A DNA stretch of 64,000 nucleotides. It comes from Lineus longissimus (Eukaryota; Nemertea; Pilidiophora; Heteronemertea; Lineidae). The DNA is taken from positions 16,680,001-16,744,000 of the forward strand of contig NC_088319.1 in the NCBI RefSeq assembly GCF_910592395.1, given 5' to 3'. Shown here piece by piece: positions 37,001 to 48,732 of this stretch. The first letter of the stretch is position 1. Each line of letters begins with the position of its first letter. The notes beneath the pieces were generated by a model. It saw only the letters and a list, made by a program, of their open reading frames with translations. It had not been told where the DNA came from and ran no database searches. The position numbers and the translations under genes are program-made.

Positions 37001-40000
37001 GACCGAGTCAACTCGCCGCAGCTGATTGCAAGTAACGTGTTCAAACAAAGGCAGAATCTCCGGACAATTGAGAAACTGATCAACCAAAAGACGCAGCAGA
37101 TAAAAAATGATGTGTTTTCAGAATCGATTTAATCTCTCTGCACACCGTCGATTATTGATCATCTGCTGTGTTTTTAATGGGATAAGACGGAAGAGTCTAT
37201 CTCCCGAGACTTCGTCGCTGCCTCCAATCAAACAGAGCAGTATCAGCTCGAAAAACTCAAGACATTTCTCCGCGAAGCCAAGGGGCCAGACAAATACATG
37301 TAGATCGTCTTTTTCTCTCCACAGGGGACAGAGGACCAGCCTCTGTAGTGCCAAGCCTCGTGTGCCTTGCGTTGATAAACTTCCTAAACTGGGCATCTTC
37401 TGGAACGACAACATGTACGGTTTCCAGTCGATTGTTTTTGGTCGGGCACGTGATACGGTTACCAAGTCAGACGACATTTCTTCCATCGGATTGGCTTCTG
37501 TTGGTCACGTGTATGCTGCCCAAGGCAGACGGCTTTTTATTACATCTGGAAGATTGACATATCATCTCGAAGGTTACTAGGTGGAAGGAAATAACACGCC
37601 ACATTTAACGCCGGTTATCAGTTTTTTATGGCAGCAGGATCAGCTGGGACGAGGGGAAATATAACACTACTGATAACAGTGCCAAAGGCAGCTCATTTAT
37701 TGCGGGTTATCCTCCTTTTTTTCTGAGGAAATGGATGCGTTGGGACATGAAGCTTGGTAGAGAATTTTGATTGAAATATCTGGTGTTAGTTCTATTGTTT
37801 GTAACAAAATCGCACTTAATAAATTTCTCGCATTTCATAGATTTCTCATTTCACGAGATTACGCGAGATTTAGGCTCCTTCCATAACATGTTTTTGTTTC
37901 CATTAAAGTTAGTGTTAAGGGATGTTATTGCAGAGTTTCTGGTCAGATGTTCCAGCGGTCCCTTGCGCAATTAAAAATGTAGTGACTGGCCAAACGCATC
38001 CCTCCTGAATTTCTAATCCCTTTTTATGACCTTGGGTGGAATACAGTGACAAAATGTCTACCAAGGCGCAACGACTTATAATGGATGTTTAAACGGAAAA
38101 ATACTATTTTACACAGAGCATCCATCATTGTGTGTGGTTCAGCAGTCTCTTCTGCGTTCATCTCCCCTGAGAGCATCAGGTTACTAAGATTTAAATATTT
38201 TCCGCTGTTTTTAATGCAGCAGATGATTTCGATGGGTGATTCATGCACTTATTGGGAGTTGTTGCATCACGGGACAGTTGTGAGAATAAGGACATGTGAG
38301 GAGAAATTCGATACATTTTAGATAAATGAGAACTCACAGGGGTATATTGTTTTGGTTGCCATTGCAATTCACAAGTATAGACTCGATGCTGTTCAAACTC
38401 CTTCTCAGGGCATTTGTTTTTTCTATTTAGACTGTGTGAGAGGAAAATCTCCATCTCCAACTACAAAGAGCGACTACAGAACTCGGGGACTGCGATTGTT
38501 TCTGTTACACCAATCTTTCAATGAGAGGACAGCTAGCATTTGCTCCGGAGCAGCAAACGGTAAACGGTAATACCACGAGGCAACCGTTACCAATTACGAG
38601 GCTTGGAGATTGCTCCTACACAGGATACAAAACTGTAGAATCTTCTGAGCATCGACGTTTCTGAGACTATTCGACTCCTTGTTAGTTCCTTCAATCATCC
38701 ATTTGGTGGCCAAATCTATGCAGACACCATACTTTTAATAACATTTACCATTGAAACATCCGACGGCTATTGAGGACAGTAAAAAAGCTGTTACTGAGGA
38801 CGATACAGATCTGAGCCATGCAGAGAATCTGGTCTCCTGGCAGGAACGCTGATTGGTTCATGAATTATTCAGAGTGCTCTGCAGAAAACACCTCACTAGA
38901 CTGGTTGTCTATGAAATAGGAAATAAGCCGGGGCGATCCGCAGGGGACGAAAACTTTTCCAAGCATGCATTGGCATGATTGGACGATGGCTAAGCAGCTG
39001 CGTCCGTGCGGTTGAGCGCCGCACTCGATTCTGGTGGTCCAGAGACGTTCGATTTCTAATACCTTTACTGACAGCAGCTCTCTTCCAAATGTTGCTCATA
39101 ACCCAAGACCATGAACGAGTATGTCTACGCATTGAATGAGGCAAGAACGTTTTCGAGTGCTGCCACTTGATGTGCGGTCCACCCAGGAATCGTCACAATC
39201 TATTCGACGCCATCAATAACGTCACATAGCCTCCGTCAAGTCCCAATTAATGGCTAAGCAGAATGTGTTTTGCCGTTTGACTCACGCAACGACTGCTTAT
39301 AGAAAAGTACTTACGATGAAAACTCCTTTGGGTACAAAAACCACGGTTAGTGACTCTTAAAAGGCGCGGTTAACCCGAAAGAACTCTCAAAGATCATTCA
39401 ACTAATGTCTTCATGAGTCAGTTTTAAGGTAGATTTTTAATGTGACAGTAATCTATTTTCAAACTATCGTCCAATGTGTATAAGGGGACGAATCTTCAAA
39501 GGTGACACCATGCGCTTAAAGCACGTGCAATGCACTTTTGGCTCGTGTGAAGACTTCAGACCTCGTTGCACAAGTCAAATCTCACAGCAGATTCTAATAT
39601 GCGATCAAATAATAAGACCACGGTTTCGCGACTTTAATTCCCTGAACAGTCATTAACAGTAGGGAAGGAATAACAAGACGGGGTGGGGGCGAAATGCAAA
39701 CGAAATGACGCCAATACAAAATGTCATATTCCAAGTATTTAGTTGATTGTTTCAGTTCTAATTGCTTTTTGGTGATTCATTTTGTACAAGTTTCACTGCT
39801 TCTCTAGGCATTGTCTTTCACGCAATTAAGGTGTAGTACCTTGAGGCTGCAGGAACATGGCGATATTGCCGACAAACATCCCAAACCCCATTGGTAACAA
39901 ACACTTTGATGACCACTTCAGCAGCAAAATGAATCGAATTTCAAAATGTTCCACTCCAGACGACCAGAAAGGTGCACAATATGTATTAAGTAGAGGCACC

Positions 40001-40014
40001 GTTTTTTTGTCTAG
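31016..40014. other. Long stretch without a supported gene
   Basis: Frames at 34259-34639, 35349-35684 and 37107-37580 (plus) and 37118-37486 (minus) were examined. They are of a length expected by chance in this much DNA and lack splice or promoter support. No RNA gene was identified. Confidence 0.45.
33553..33591. repeat. 21-bp tandem duplication
   Basis: GCAAACAATGCCCGGATG occurs at 33553 and 33574. The period is a multiple of three, so it leaves surrounding open frames intact on both strands. Confidence 0.85.
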
Positions 40015-40267
40015 TTGGGATGGAGAATATTAAGCAGCCTTCAGCGGTGGATGAGGCAAATTAAACAATCGCGCGGTGTTCAAACAAACCAAAATGGCCG
40101 CCCGGTAATATCATCCTTTGCAAACTTCGCACGGAATTTCATAATTTCTGCTCCATCCTCGAGTCCAGTCATATTGAGAAACATAATTGTTCTTTTGGTT
40201 CTCGTCTGTTTATATTGGCCTGTCGTCTGTTTATGTAAGATTTGTTGCAGGAGGGTTCAAAGGGAAG
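40015..40267 (+). CDS. Candidate internal exon with a transmembrane segment
   Basis: The tract GTTTTTTTGTCTAG is a strong acceptor, and its TAG is the in-frame stop that bounds the frame. The frame runs 84 codons plus one base to a consensus donor, GGGAAG followed by GTGAGA. Only this frame is open. The product has a basic N-terminal part, a hydrophobic stretch at about residues 57-73 (IIVLLVLVCLYWPVVCL), then a Cys-rich basic segment (CKICCRRVQR). That arrangement resembles a membrane-spanning helix with its cytoplasmic flank. I recognise no family and saw no partner exon. The frame continues open past the donor to 40539. Confidence 0.33.
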
Positions 40268-41861
40268 GTGAGAAAGTTCGAGGAGGTGACTCACGCACAC
40301 CGGAAGTCATCCCGGAGAACAAGCTGTCGTCTGCGCCTTTGTTATGTCACGTGGTCGAACGATCTGCCAATTTCGCCACCAGAAAGATTTGGCGAGCAAT
40401 TAGAGGATGTGTCCCTTGGAACTTGATCCCGGCTGGTTCTGACACCTTGTTTGGGCAGCGACACTTCTTGGGTTTCTGCCGCGCAATAGGGCACTTAGGG
40501 TTGAAAGGGACTTGGGTCATGCCTTCTCGGAGTAAATAGTCACCCGATCTCCACTGGTCCCACGTCATCAATACTTCTAGATCCGGTGGCTGGTTGTCCA
40601 GTCACGATGACCCGGACTGATGTCGGCAGCCACCAGCCTCCTGGGTCAGAGCGTTCCAGAACTTTCAATCAATCTTCACGACAATCGACGAAATGGCTTC
40701 GAAAGCTTTATGATGCTTACAATGTGGCGATGACATTGCAAATAAGTGCCGTTTTTTAAAACGACAGAACCTACCCCCGATTAGAACGAGTTAAACTATA
40801 AAGCAGTTGCAATGTTTTTCTACGTAGCTGACGATTTCTTTTGCGTGAACCGAATGACTGTGTTACCAGTTGAAGACTTTCAACCATTTCCCCAAGTCTT
40901 AATTATCCTTAACTATTTATGCATATCTCAAATTGGATCACATTTGCTCTCAAACCAAACACTCGAGTCTTTAAGACCAAAATCCACTCGCGAAAGAGTC
41001 ATAGAAAGGCACTTGGCTGCATTAATATATCTTCTGAATGACTTTCCCATTCTTGAACTACCATATTGAAGCTGAAGTGTCTTCATACCATGGCAAGCTC
41101 TCGACCCGGGATGGTAAGTGCCTCGGATGACTGGTACAGTTACTCACTCTCCCTCTCAAACCCAGTCTCACTTTACAGTCGACTCATGTTCCCCATTCCG
41201 ACAAGTTCTATTTGCTCTGAAACATCGGGTATCATGTGTTGATTTGTAATTATGTTACGTCTGCTGAGCAATCATGGCAATCTGTTGAAATCCATCGAGT
41301 CATTTCGTTCAAATATATGATTTCATTAAAGACCTGAAGGTCTAATAGCTGCCAGTAACCGAGGCAACTGCTGTCAAGGAACCTACCAGCTGCTTAAGTT
41401 TTTGACTGTTGTCTACATTTCAGTGTTTTCCATACAATAGACTTCTAGAGAGACTATAACATTTCAATAGGGGAAACAGTGGAAAACATTTCGATCTGTC
41501 TTTCAGCGTTTCCCAAACAGTAATGGGAAACACTTGTAAGGAAAAGAAACACTAAAAAACTTGACACCTGGCCAAAGCTGTCGAGCGACTAGATGTACTT
41601 TTTACGGCAATCTAGTTGTGTTGATCAGCAAGAAATGACCATATTAGTGAAACAAAGTTACAATAACCGCTCGTCAGCCCCATTTGACCATTCTGGCGAG
41701 GTAAATTGATCTATCGAAATGAAATTATTGGCTTGCAACTCTGTGAAGTAAAGGCTGACGGAGTTGCGCAGAATACAAATGAGTGGTCGGAATCTAGTGG
41801 AAGGTGCAATCTGCCCTCTTGCTTCGGCTACTACTTTCCCACGAGTGTGTGGGTCAAGAGG

Positions 41862-41972
41862 CCAGCAAACGAAGGATGGTCCAGGTCAGCCAACGGAGTG
41901 GTCTCGGTCAGGTTACCAACGGAGTGGTCCGAGTCAGGCCAGCAAACAGAGTGGCCAGGCCAGCCGTGGAGT
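41862..41972. repeat. Minisatellite, unit about 23-28 bp
   Basis: Four imperfect units start CCAGCAAAC or CCAACGGAG at 41862, 41890, 41916 and 41939, each containing a GTGG(T/C)C-like core and ending in CAGG or TCAG. On the plus strand it encodes a Gln/Ser/Gly-rich peptide, with no evidence that it is translated. Confidence 0.65.
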
Positions 41973-44656
41973 CTCCAGCTGCTAACATTTCGGTTAAGTT
42001 GTCATCGGGGCCAACTTTACTCTTAAGGCAGGTTTCTTCCACAGAAGGTGCGATATTGGGAGGTCGGGATGTGTTAATCCCCATCCTTCTTACCACTCCG
42101 ATATGGAAATTTGATTTACTAAATTCAGAACTTAGTATCGCATGCCTTTTATTGTTGGAATCCTCCGAGGCCTCAGACAATTGGCTTCTGTGTGAGAACA
42201 GATCTGACAAATTGTCAAAGTAAGGCATTCATTTGTGACAAAGACTTTCCGTTATCAAATCCAAGGCATTTGAGATTTCTATCGGAATGCTCGCGGGTTA
42301 TCACAGTCTTGAGAAGGAAGGGGATCATTCCCATTCATACTGATATTAAGGTGGCTCGCAATCAGGAAGGGACACAAGAAAAGGGAGGGATTTGCAAATA
42401 AGATTTGCCTTTTGGGCATTTAAGGGCAAAAGGATGGTAATTTTGCGGGAATACGCCGAAGTTAGACCCGCAAGACCAGAGGAGGGTTGGGTGTTTTCGC
42501 CAAGGATGCTATCTATGATGTTTTGGGTGTAATCAGAGGGATGGAGTAAAGGCATGTGTTTACTGCATTGAAATCTTGGCTGTTCAAGGGATACAACACT
42601 GGGATGCATTACGGGCTACTACCTCCTTACTTTCACATGTTAGGTGAAAAGGCTGGATTGACAAGGTCACAACTTCGTTCAAAATCCAAAAGTATCAAAG
42701 TTATCAACATGTTCTGAGGATGTCTGAGTGGGAGGCGAATTGAACAAATGGCCCGCACTTCTCGCCGATGCAAGAATTTTGGTACACGGAAGGGGAGGAT
42801 CGAGTGCAGAGAATGTAATCTGGATGCCACATTTCAGACTCTGGAATGTATTCAGGTTGAGAAGGGCAAACATCTGCTTGCCCCTAAGTTCCTTACGCGA
42901 ATACAAAAATGCATTGCTACGCGGAAGCGACACTTGGAATCTCGATCTGGAATTCACGTCTAATCTCGCAACCTCACGTGAGAAGACTGGTCTCGTTGCA
43001 ACTGCTAATTCGCTGTGCATCGAAGGTGTCAGCACTGCGTCAAGAGTAACGGTAGACCTAAATTCAAACAGCGGGACCGGTCTCCCATGGCCTTACAAAA
43101 TAGCTGCCCTATCGTGAGGGGCCAAAAGTCAACAGGACAGGTGTCGTCCGTGAGAAAAACCCTGCCGTGAAACCCTAGGGGTCAATTTTGGTTTGAACCC
43201 TTTCAGTTGCCCATAATTACACCCTAAGCCCCTAAATTAGCTCTACAAATGTCGAAATGATACTTGTCCACCCCTTGTAACTTTATGATATCGGAATTGG
43301 TCCCTTCGCTTTTGCCCTTCGATATATTTACCCTACTTCAACCCTGGCGTGAAATAGGCTATTATGCCCGATGACTAATTACCCGAAACTCTCACTCGAA
43401 ATTTCCTCCGATCTCCCCCTAGAGAATGAAGGCAGCGATCCGGGAACAATGCCCTGTGTCTAACTGACAGCTGGCTAGATACCACGCCATTATCATTTCA
43501 AAATGGCGTCGGATTTGGTAACACTCGACCGACATCATAACAACATCATCGTCAGCCGATATGAGGCTGCGCTTTCATTTTCAAGAATCGCAATAGAACG
43601 AATTATGATTGCAAGGATTATCAACACTACAAAAGTTTTGCAAGGGCTGTCAAGAAATAAACATTTCCAGTGAAATTTGTGAGAATGGGCTCAATTAGGC
43701 ACGCCGAGAGAGGCGCAGAAGACAGTCGCGCAATCAGCCATTACAGCTCCGCAGTAAATTCTATTTTCGCTGCGATGTCATCAAAATGGCATCATTGTTA
43801 ACTAATCGCTCGACCTCAACCAAATTTCGCGCAAATGTCTTCAGCTGATATGAAATTAATGTCACTTAATGTTTCAAGCATGATTTCTTTTCTTTCTTGT
43901 TGTTGGTAGAGAACGATTGCTGAACGCAAGAACGCGGCATGTTCATGTGCATGTAGAGGATGGCGTTTTATCACCTCCTCCGAAAGCACCACGAAGTCCC
44001 GCCGCGCTGAAATAACGCCTTGTGATTGCTTTTCCAAAAATCTGCTATCGGTTATCCCTAAATAGGGATGGCAACCGAAGAATTCCACTCCCAAAGATTC
44101 CACCCCGAGACTCGACATACACGACATACCTCTCATCTTCCTCGTCAATCCCGATTAGTATTTGGAATCATCATCCCAAGTTGTCTGTGCCACAGAGATA
44201 ACGTAATGAACGGCCAAGGCGAAATGACAACATGGTGTAAAGGTAAACAAACTGTCGTCTGCTCGAAGTGAGGTGACAAGCGGGATGGTTAAAGTTGCGA
44301 TACTTCGAGATAACCAGCAAATCATGTGTGTACAGACACCGATTGCACCAATTCGAAAATATCTCATGGGATTTTAGCAAAAAGGAAAATGCTGATCAAA
44401 GCTTCCGCTCTCTCGAGGGTTGCGTAACCCTAATTTGATAAAAGTTCCGACATTCAAGGTGTTTGGAGAGTAATCCGACCCTTTGTACCAATTTCGTAGG
44501 ATGATTTACGGATAAACATTGGCGTATTTTGAGTAAGAGTTGGCGTCAGATGGGATGGGGCCGGACCACGGGGACCACAACCACCCCAGGACTGCGCACT
44601 GGTTTAAGTAGAAAAAAATGTATAGGGTAGTGTTAGGAAGTGGCTCCAATTCTCTC

Positions 44657-44886
44657 CGGTTGCCAGGGTTGGGTCGGATCCGCTGAATGCAAGATTGGGT
44701 GAGAGCATGGGTTCACAAGGGATAGGGTTTGTTCATGGTGAGCCTCGGACCAGTGCGAAACGCTGCCACACCGACGCCAAAGAAATATCCAGCAGACTAT
44801 CTCAGTCGTCAGCGTCTGTGACAAGCGTCTTGTCCAGTTCAATGCGGTTGCCACGGTTGGGTCGGAGTCGCTGAATACAAGATTGC
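44657..44886. repeat. Direct repeat, about 41 bp, spacing 188 bp
   Basis: CGGTTGCCAGGGTTGGGTCG at 44657 matches CGGTTGCCACGGTTGGGTCG at 44845. The match continues through CGCTGAAT(G/A)CAAGATTG, with about 37 of 41 positions identical over the core. Confidence 0.8.
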
Positions 44887-46204
44887 GCTCGCGTGAGTGG
44901 CTTGTCAAGATCAACATCGGGGGACTGGCGTTAGAAGATAGATGAGAGTTTGAAAATATTGCGTTGACAAGCCAGTGTCACCCGAGACCTGACTTATTAA
45001 TATTGCAGAACCTATAATTCCAGTCGCGACAATCGTCTTGATAAAACATGACGTTTGGGATCAAAGCAGTGACATTTTTTGGCGAAGATAGATGACTACC
45101 ATCACGATGACGACCACGTTTAGGTGTTTCTATCAGGAATGATAAGTACGCAGAAATAGCAGGATTATCAAATATGATGGTTGAATCAGGGGTGGTGAGT
45201 AGAATCTTAAGAGATCTGCTCCCCAAATATTGGAAGTGGTTGCTTTTACCTCTCCGGAATTGCACAAGAACGCACAGCATGCGTTTACATCACCCCAAAA
45301 CTCACCAAGCAGGTTATCGATTCTCCACGGACATTGCCCTGAGAAAAACACACATTGCACAGAAACTATTTCCCGTCAAGCCTCAAAATATTTTGAGATA
45401 ATCCAATCGGGGTAAAATTGGTTACATCATCACTGCAAATACTGATGGCGTAATGCGCAACCTCTTTGCCAACGATCTAAAGCTTGTTTGCGTACTCGGT
45501 GTCGCTAATCTACGAAAATTGGATGAAGGTTTCTCTTTTGTGAATGAGCCCGATTTAGTGTGAGAAAACACGGTTCTTTCGGATGAAACCGTTCCGCAAA
45601 TATCCGGAGGTTTGGTCGGAGAATGAATAGTTTCGACCGACGAATGACTAGCAAGCAGAAAGGCACTAAGCAAAGCATGCAAACTCGTCCTAAATTTACG
45701 GTCTTCGTTCTGTTAGCGGGAGTGAATCCAACATTGTCTTGTCATGATGGAGGCTGCGCCGTCTGATGTTACAGGGGCGAAGCTTTGCCACCGTTAGGCC
45801 CTTGGCATAACCGAAGACGTCGGAGAAAGAATCTATTCTTATAGGCACGTGTTTTCAGCAGCCCCCGCCGAACTGCTTTGGGGCAGGCGGCTCTTATCTT
45901 TGTTGCAGTATCCACAACACCTTCACTGCGAGAAGGCACATCAAGGACAGGACCTGCCCCGGGACACGGGAGTGTCGGATATGAAGTTTTCATTCATTTT
46001 GTATAATCCTGAAATGTTTATTTAGCGATTTGGCACGTGTTTTAAGCTTTCCATAAAGATCAGTACACAGTCAACACCTCGGAGCTTGAATCTATAATGA
46101 AGTTTCCAGGGAACTGTCCTTCCGTCATATCGATGGATTCGAGTGAAGTTTGTCTTTTCTCGTTGAAGGCAACTTTCGTATAAAGTGTGTAAGTTAAGGG
46201 ATGT

Positions 46205-46438
46205 GACGGTGTCCATGACTGTGCCATTTTGTTTATGAGGTTGGGTGTGCGCAGAGTGATTGTCATGGCTCTCAATGACTGTGCCTTTGGTAAAGAGGTT
46301 GGCTGTCTGCACGGTGACTTCATGACGACCGTCAATGCCAGTACCCTTGCTAAAGAGGTTGGGTGTGTGCAGAGTGACTTTCATAGCTGTCCATGACTGT
46401 GCCTTTGGTAAAAAGGTTGAGTGTGCGCAGAGTGAGAA
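46205..46438. repeat. Minisatellite, unit about 60 bp, four copies
   Basis: Copies are anchored by ATGACTGTGCC or a variant at 46215, 46275, 46335 and 46393. They are separated by TGGTAAAGAGGTTGG and GCAGAGTGA words. Period is 60, 60 and 58 bp. The minus strand is open across the whole array and beyond (46022-46618) without an ATG at its upstream end. Two middle units encode related 20-residue segments, LHTPNLFSKGTG and VQTANLFTKGTV. Confidence 0.8.
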
Positions 46439-47400
46439 GGAACTCTTAACTAAAAAGATCACAAAGATAACAAATATTGCAATCACGCAGGTTCGATGAT
46501 GGCAAGAAGAGAGAGACCAACTGTACGTTTGTAAAGAATACTGGTTTATTGGCTCAAAACTGAAACATTTAACACATTTCCAATAAACTGGTTCGTGACA
46601 GAATAGCAGATAGAACACTTATTACCAACTGGTGGATTGATTCGTGTTTTACATAGCATGGGGCAATCTTATTCTGGAATTGGGGATATATACCAGTTAC
46701 GTTTCATTTTCTACCCACTGGCAAAGAAAATGGCGGACAGTCATGAAACGACGGAACAAGCTGAGGTACATTGCAGTTTTCTATCAACTATATATGATAC
46801 TCTGTGTTCCAATGACAGTATTGGGTACAAAAACGAAAAATGATGAACCGAGAGATATAGTTAAAAACACCAGAGATCACTTAATCACAAGAAGCAACAA
46901 GAAGTTAACAAAAGTACTTGGCAGATTTAGAATTGAACCAGAAACCACCAGTATCACCAGTGTAGCTGCCCCAAACATTATTGCTGTTATCTATCATTAA
47001 ATGGTAAATTTTCAGGTGTGCTGTACTTAACAGCAACCGCGTGGCAATTCGTATGCATTCCCTTCCCCACTTGAACATAACTGGCGTGCACATACGTACC
47101 CCAGCAACTGTCTTACAATGTTCCTTTCATCAAAGCCTTTGCATTAAAAGAACATGTACATTTGCACGTACATCATGTCTGTGAAGCCTGCGTCAAAATC
47201 ATGCTTAATATAAATTATTGAATATACTACAAACGCAAATAAGAAAAGCCTTGTATGTATTTTGATACCAATGAATCCTGTGAAGTGCCAGTAATTTGTC
47301 ACCTTCAGACATTGATATACGGTGCATACTCAAAATATGATCTGTAATATCATCAGGTCAATGAATCCTTGTCTAGTGCAGCCAATCAAAAGTTATCTTC
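46439..47400. other. 3' flank of the zinc-finger gene, nothing identified
   Basis: AT-rich DNA between two minisatellites. A minus-strand AATAAA occurs near 46542 and could be a distal polyadenylation signal if the transcript extends this far. No exon was recognised. Confidence 0.4.
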
Positions 47401-47800
47401 GAAAGCAACCAAGTGCAGTCATTGCTTGATAAGTTATTCTCTTCTATGATTGGTCACTTTGCAAACAACCATGTACAGTCATTGGTTGATAAGTTATTCT
47501 CTGCTATGATTGGTCACTTTAAAAGCAACCATGTGCAGCCATTGGTTGATACATGTACTCTAACCTATTCTCTGCTATGATTGGTCACTTTGTAAGCAAC
47601 CTTGTGCAGCCATTGATTAATTAAAAAAAAAGTTAAATACTAAAATCAGTCTATGTAATGAATGGTTACATTCAAATCAACCATTTGCAGCCATTGGTAT
47701 ATTTCAAAGCTGTTCCGCGATGATGGTGCTTTTGAAATGAACCTTGTGCAGCCATTGGCCAATTTTAAAGCTTCTCTGCCATGATTGGTTAATTTTAAAA
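47401..47800. repeat. 60-bp minisatellite carrying ATTGG/CCAAT boxes
   Basis: Units begin at 47401 and 47461 with an exact 60-bp period and about 54 of 60 bases identical. The third unit at 47521 contains a roughly 12-base insertion, and more diverged units continue near 47592, 47670 and 47735. Each unit has ATGATTGGTCACTTT (or a variant) and GCAG(T/C)CATTGG, so inverted CCAAT boxes recur twice per unit. It lies just beyond the likely 3' end of the zinc-finger gene. Confidence 0.8.
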
Positions 47801-47913
47801 GCAACACAAATATCCCAACCAATGGTATCCTTATAACGTGCATCGTCGAACAAGTTAAAATACCAGTTTGATTACATCTCAGAAAAGGTCTTTGACCATA
47901 ATATAATAACACA

Positions 47914-47919
47914 TTTATT
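47914..47919 (-). terminator. Possible polyadenylation signal AATAAA
   Basis: A canonical AATAAA on the minus strand, about 815 bases downstream of the zinc-finger stop codon. It would give a 3' UTR of normal length. Other AATAAA words further downstream are alternatives. Confidence 0.4.
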
Positions 47920-48732
47920 TACACTGATATTTGACCAGATTCAAAATACGAGTTAACTCTCATGAAAAAATCATTATATGTACAGCAACAACATATAATA
48001 TGTATATATTTATAGCTTAAGTTTTTTTTCTTCAGAAAAAGGTAATTCTTATCGTCACATAATGTGAACCTATACAATAGAATAAATAATATGTAAGATG
48101 CATGATGCATGAATGTTATGACATTTACACAACAATGTGAACGCTTTTCACAGAGTGCCTATTGGGCAATGTTAAGAGAAATGTGGTATTTGTTTCGTAA
48201 ATGTTTCGATTGAATCTTATTGTTTGTTTCATTGTATTCTAAAGCACACAAAGTTGTATTGAGGAATATTTGAGCGATCTACTCGCTTTTGGTGTTCAAT
48301 TTTCATCGTACAACACCACATTGCCCTTACATTCTAAACTCAAGAACTGATTCGACCTCGACCTTAGGCTAGCAGGTCATTATAACCGTGACATTTAAAG
48401 TCATTGGCCCAGTCCATCCTAGTGTCCTTTGCAAATTGGTCTTGGCCACTGACAGTTTTGTCATATCTGCAACTTCCAACTTCCAGTGGTAGTGATCACC
48501 TGAATATACTTGAAGGGGTGGTAGCTTGACAATGTGTGGTGGGTAGTTTGACCTTTATTGGTGGTAACTTGACCTTGAACATCACAGTAATGACCTTGAC
48601 CTACATCTAACATTCATCAACCTTCTTCACCACGAAGTCCGTCTTTCTTGCAGTCGCAGACCCGATGCTCCCTGTCTTCTCTATATGTATAAAATTGATC
48701 TTGAATATCAGTTCAATGACCTTGGCCTACAC
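47920..48732 (-). other. Probable 3' UTR of the zinc-finger gene
   Basis: This region follows the stop codon at 48733-48735 and precedes a canonical AATAAA. It contains a duplicated copy of the last coding segment and several TGACCTT motifs, described separately. Its UTR status is inferred from position. Confidence 0.45.
48549..48724. promoter_or_regulatory. Cluster of nuclear-receptor-like half sites (TGACCTT)
   Basis: TGACCTT occurs at 48549, 48570, 48591 and 48718. On the minus strand the second and third read TCAAGGTCA, which equals the extended half-site bound by estrogen-related receptors and NR5A proteins. The third is preceded by TAGG, giving AGGTCAAGGTCA. Two of the four are copies made by the local duplication. 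Whether they are bound is unknown. Confidence 0.3.

Larger units (their letters stand above)
40268..46204. other. Long stretch without a supported gene
   Basis: Overlapping open frames on both strands occur at 40347-40600, 41706-42228 and 42728-43117, and minus-strand frames at 45422-45700 and 45769-45993. None joins a start or splice signal to a recognisable protein. Repeats are listed separately. Confidence 0.4.

Noticed and set aside
37107-37580. 157-codon plus-strand frame with ATG start
   Set aside because: About one frame this long is expected by chance in 64 kb at this base composition. It has no splice or promoter context, and the opposite strand is also open for 122 codons.
42728-43117. 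Region open in several frames on both strands
   Set aside because: No ATG-linked product is recognisable and simultaneous openness of several frames argues for base bias rather than coding.
45421-45575. Short plus-strand frame with protein-like residues ending near AGT-GTGAGA
   Set aside because: No acceptor or start precedes it, and the minus strand is also open. At about 50 codons it is too short to support.
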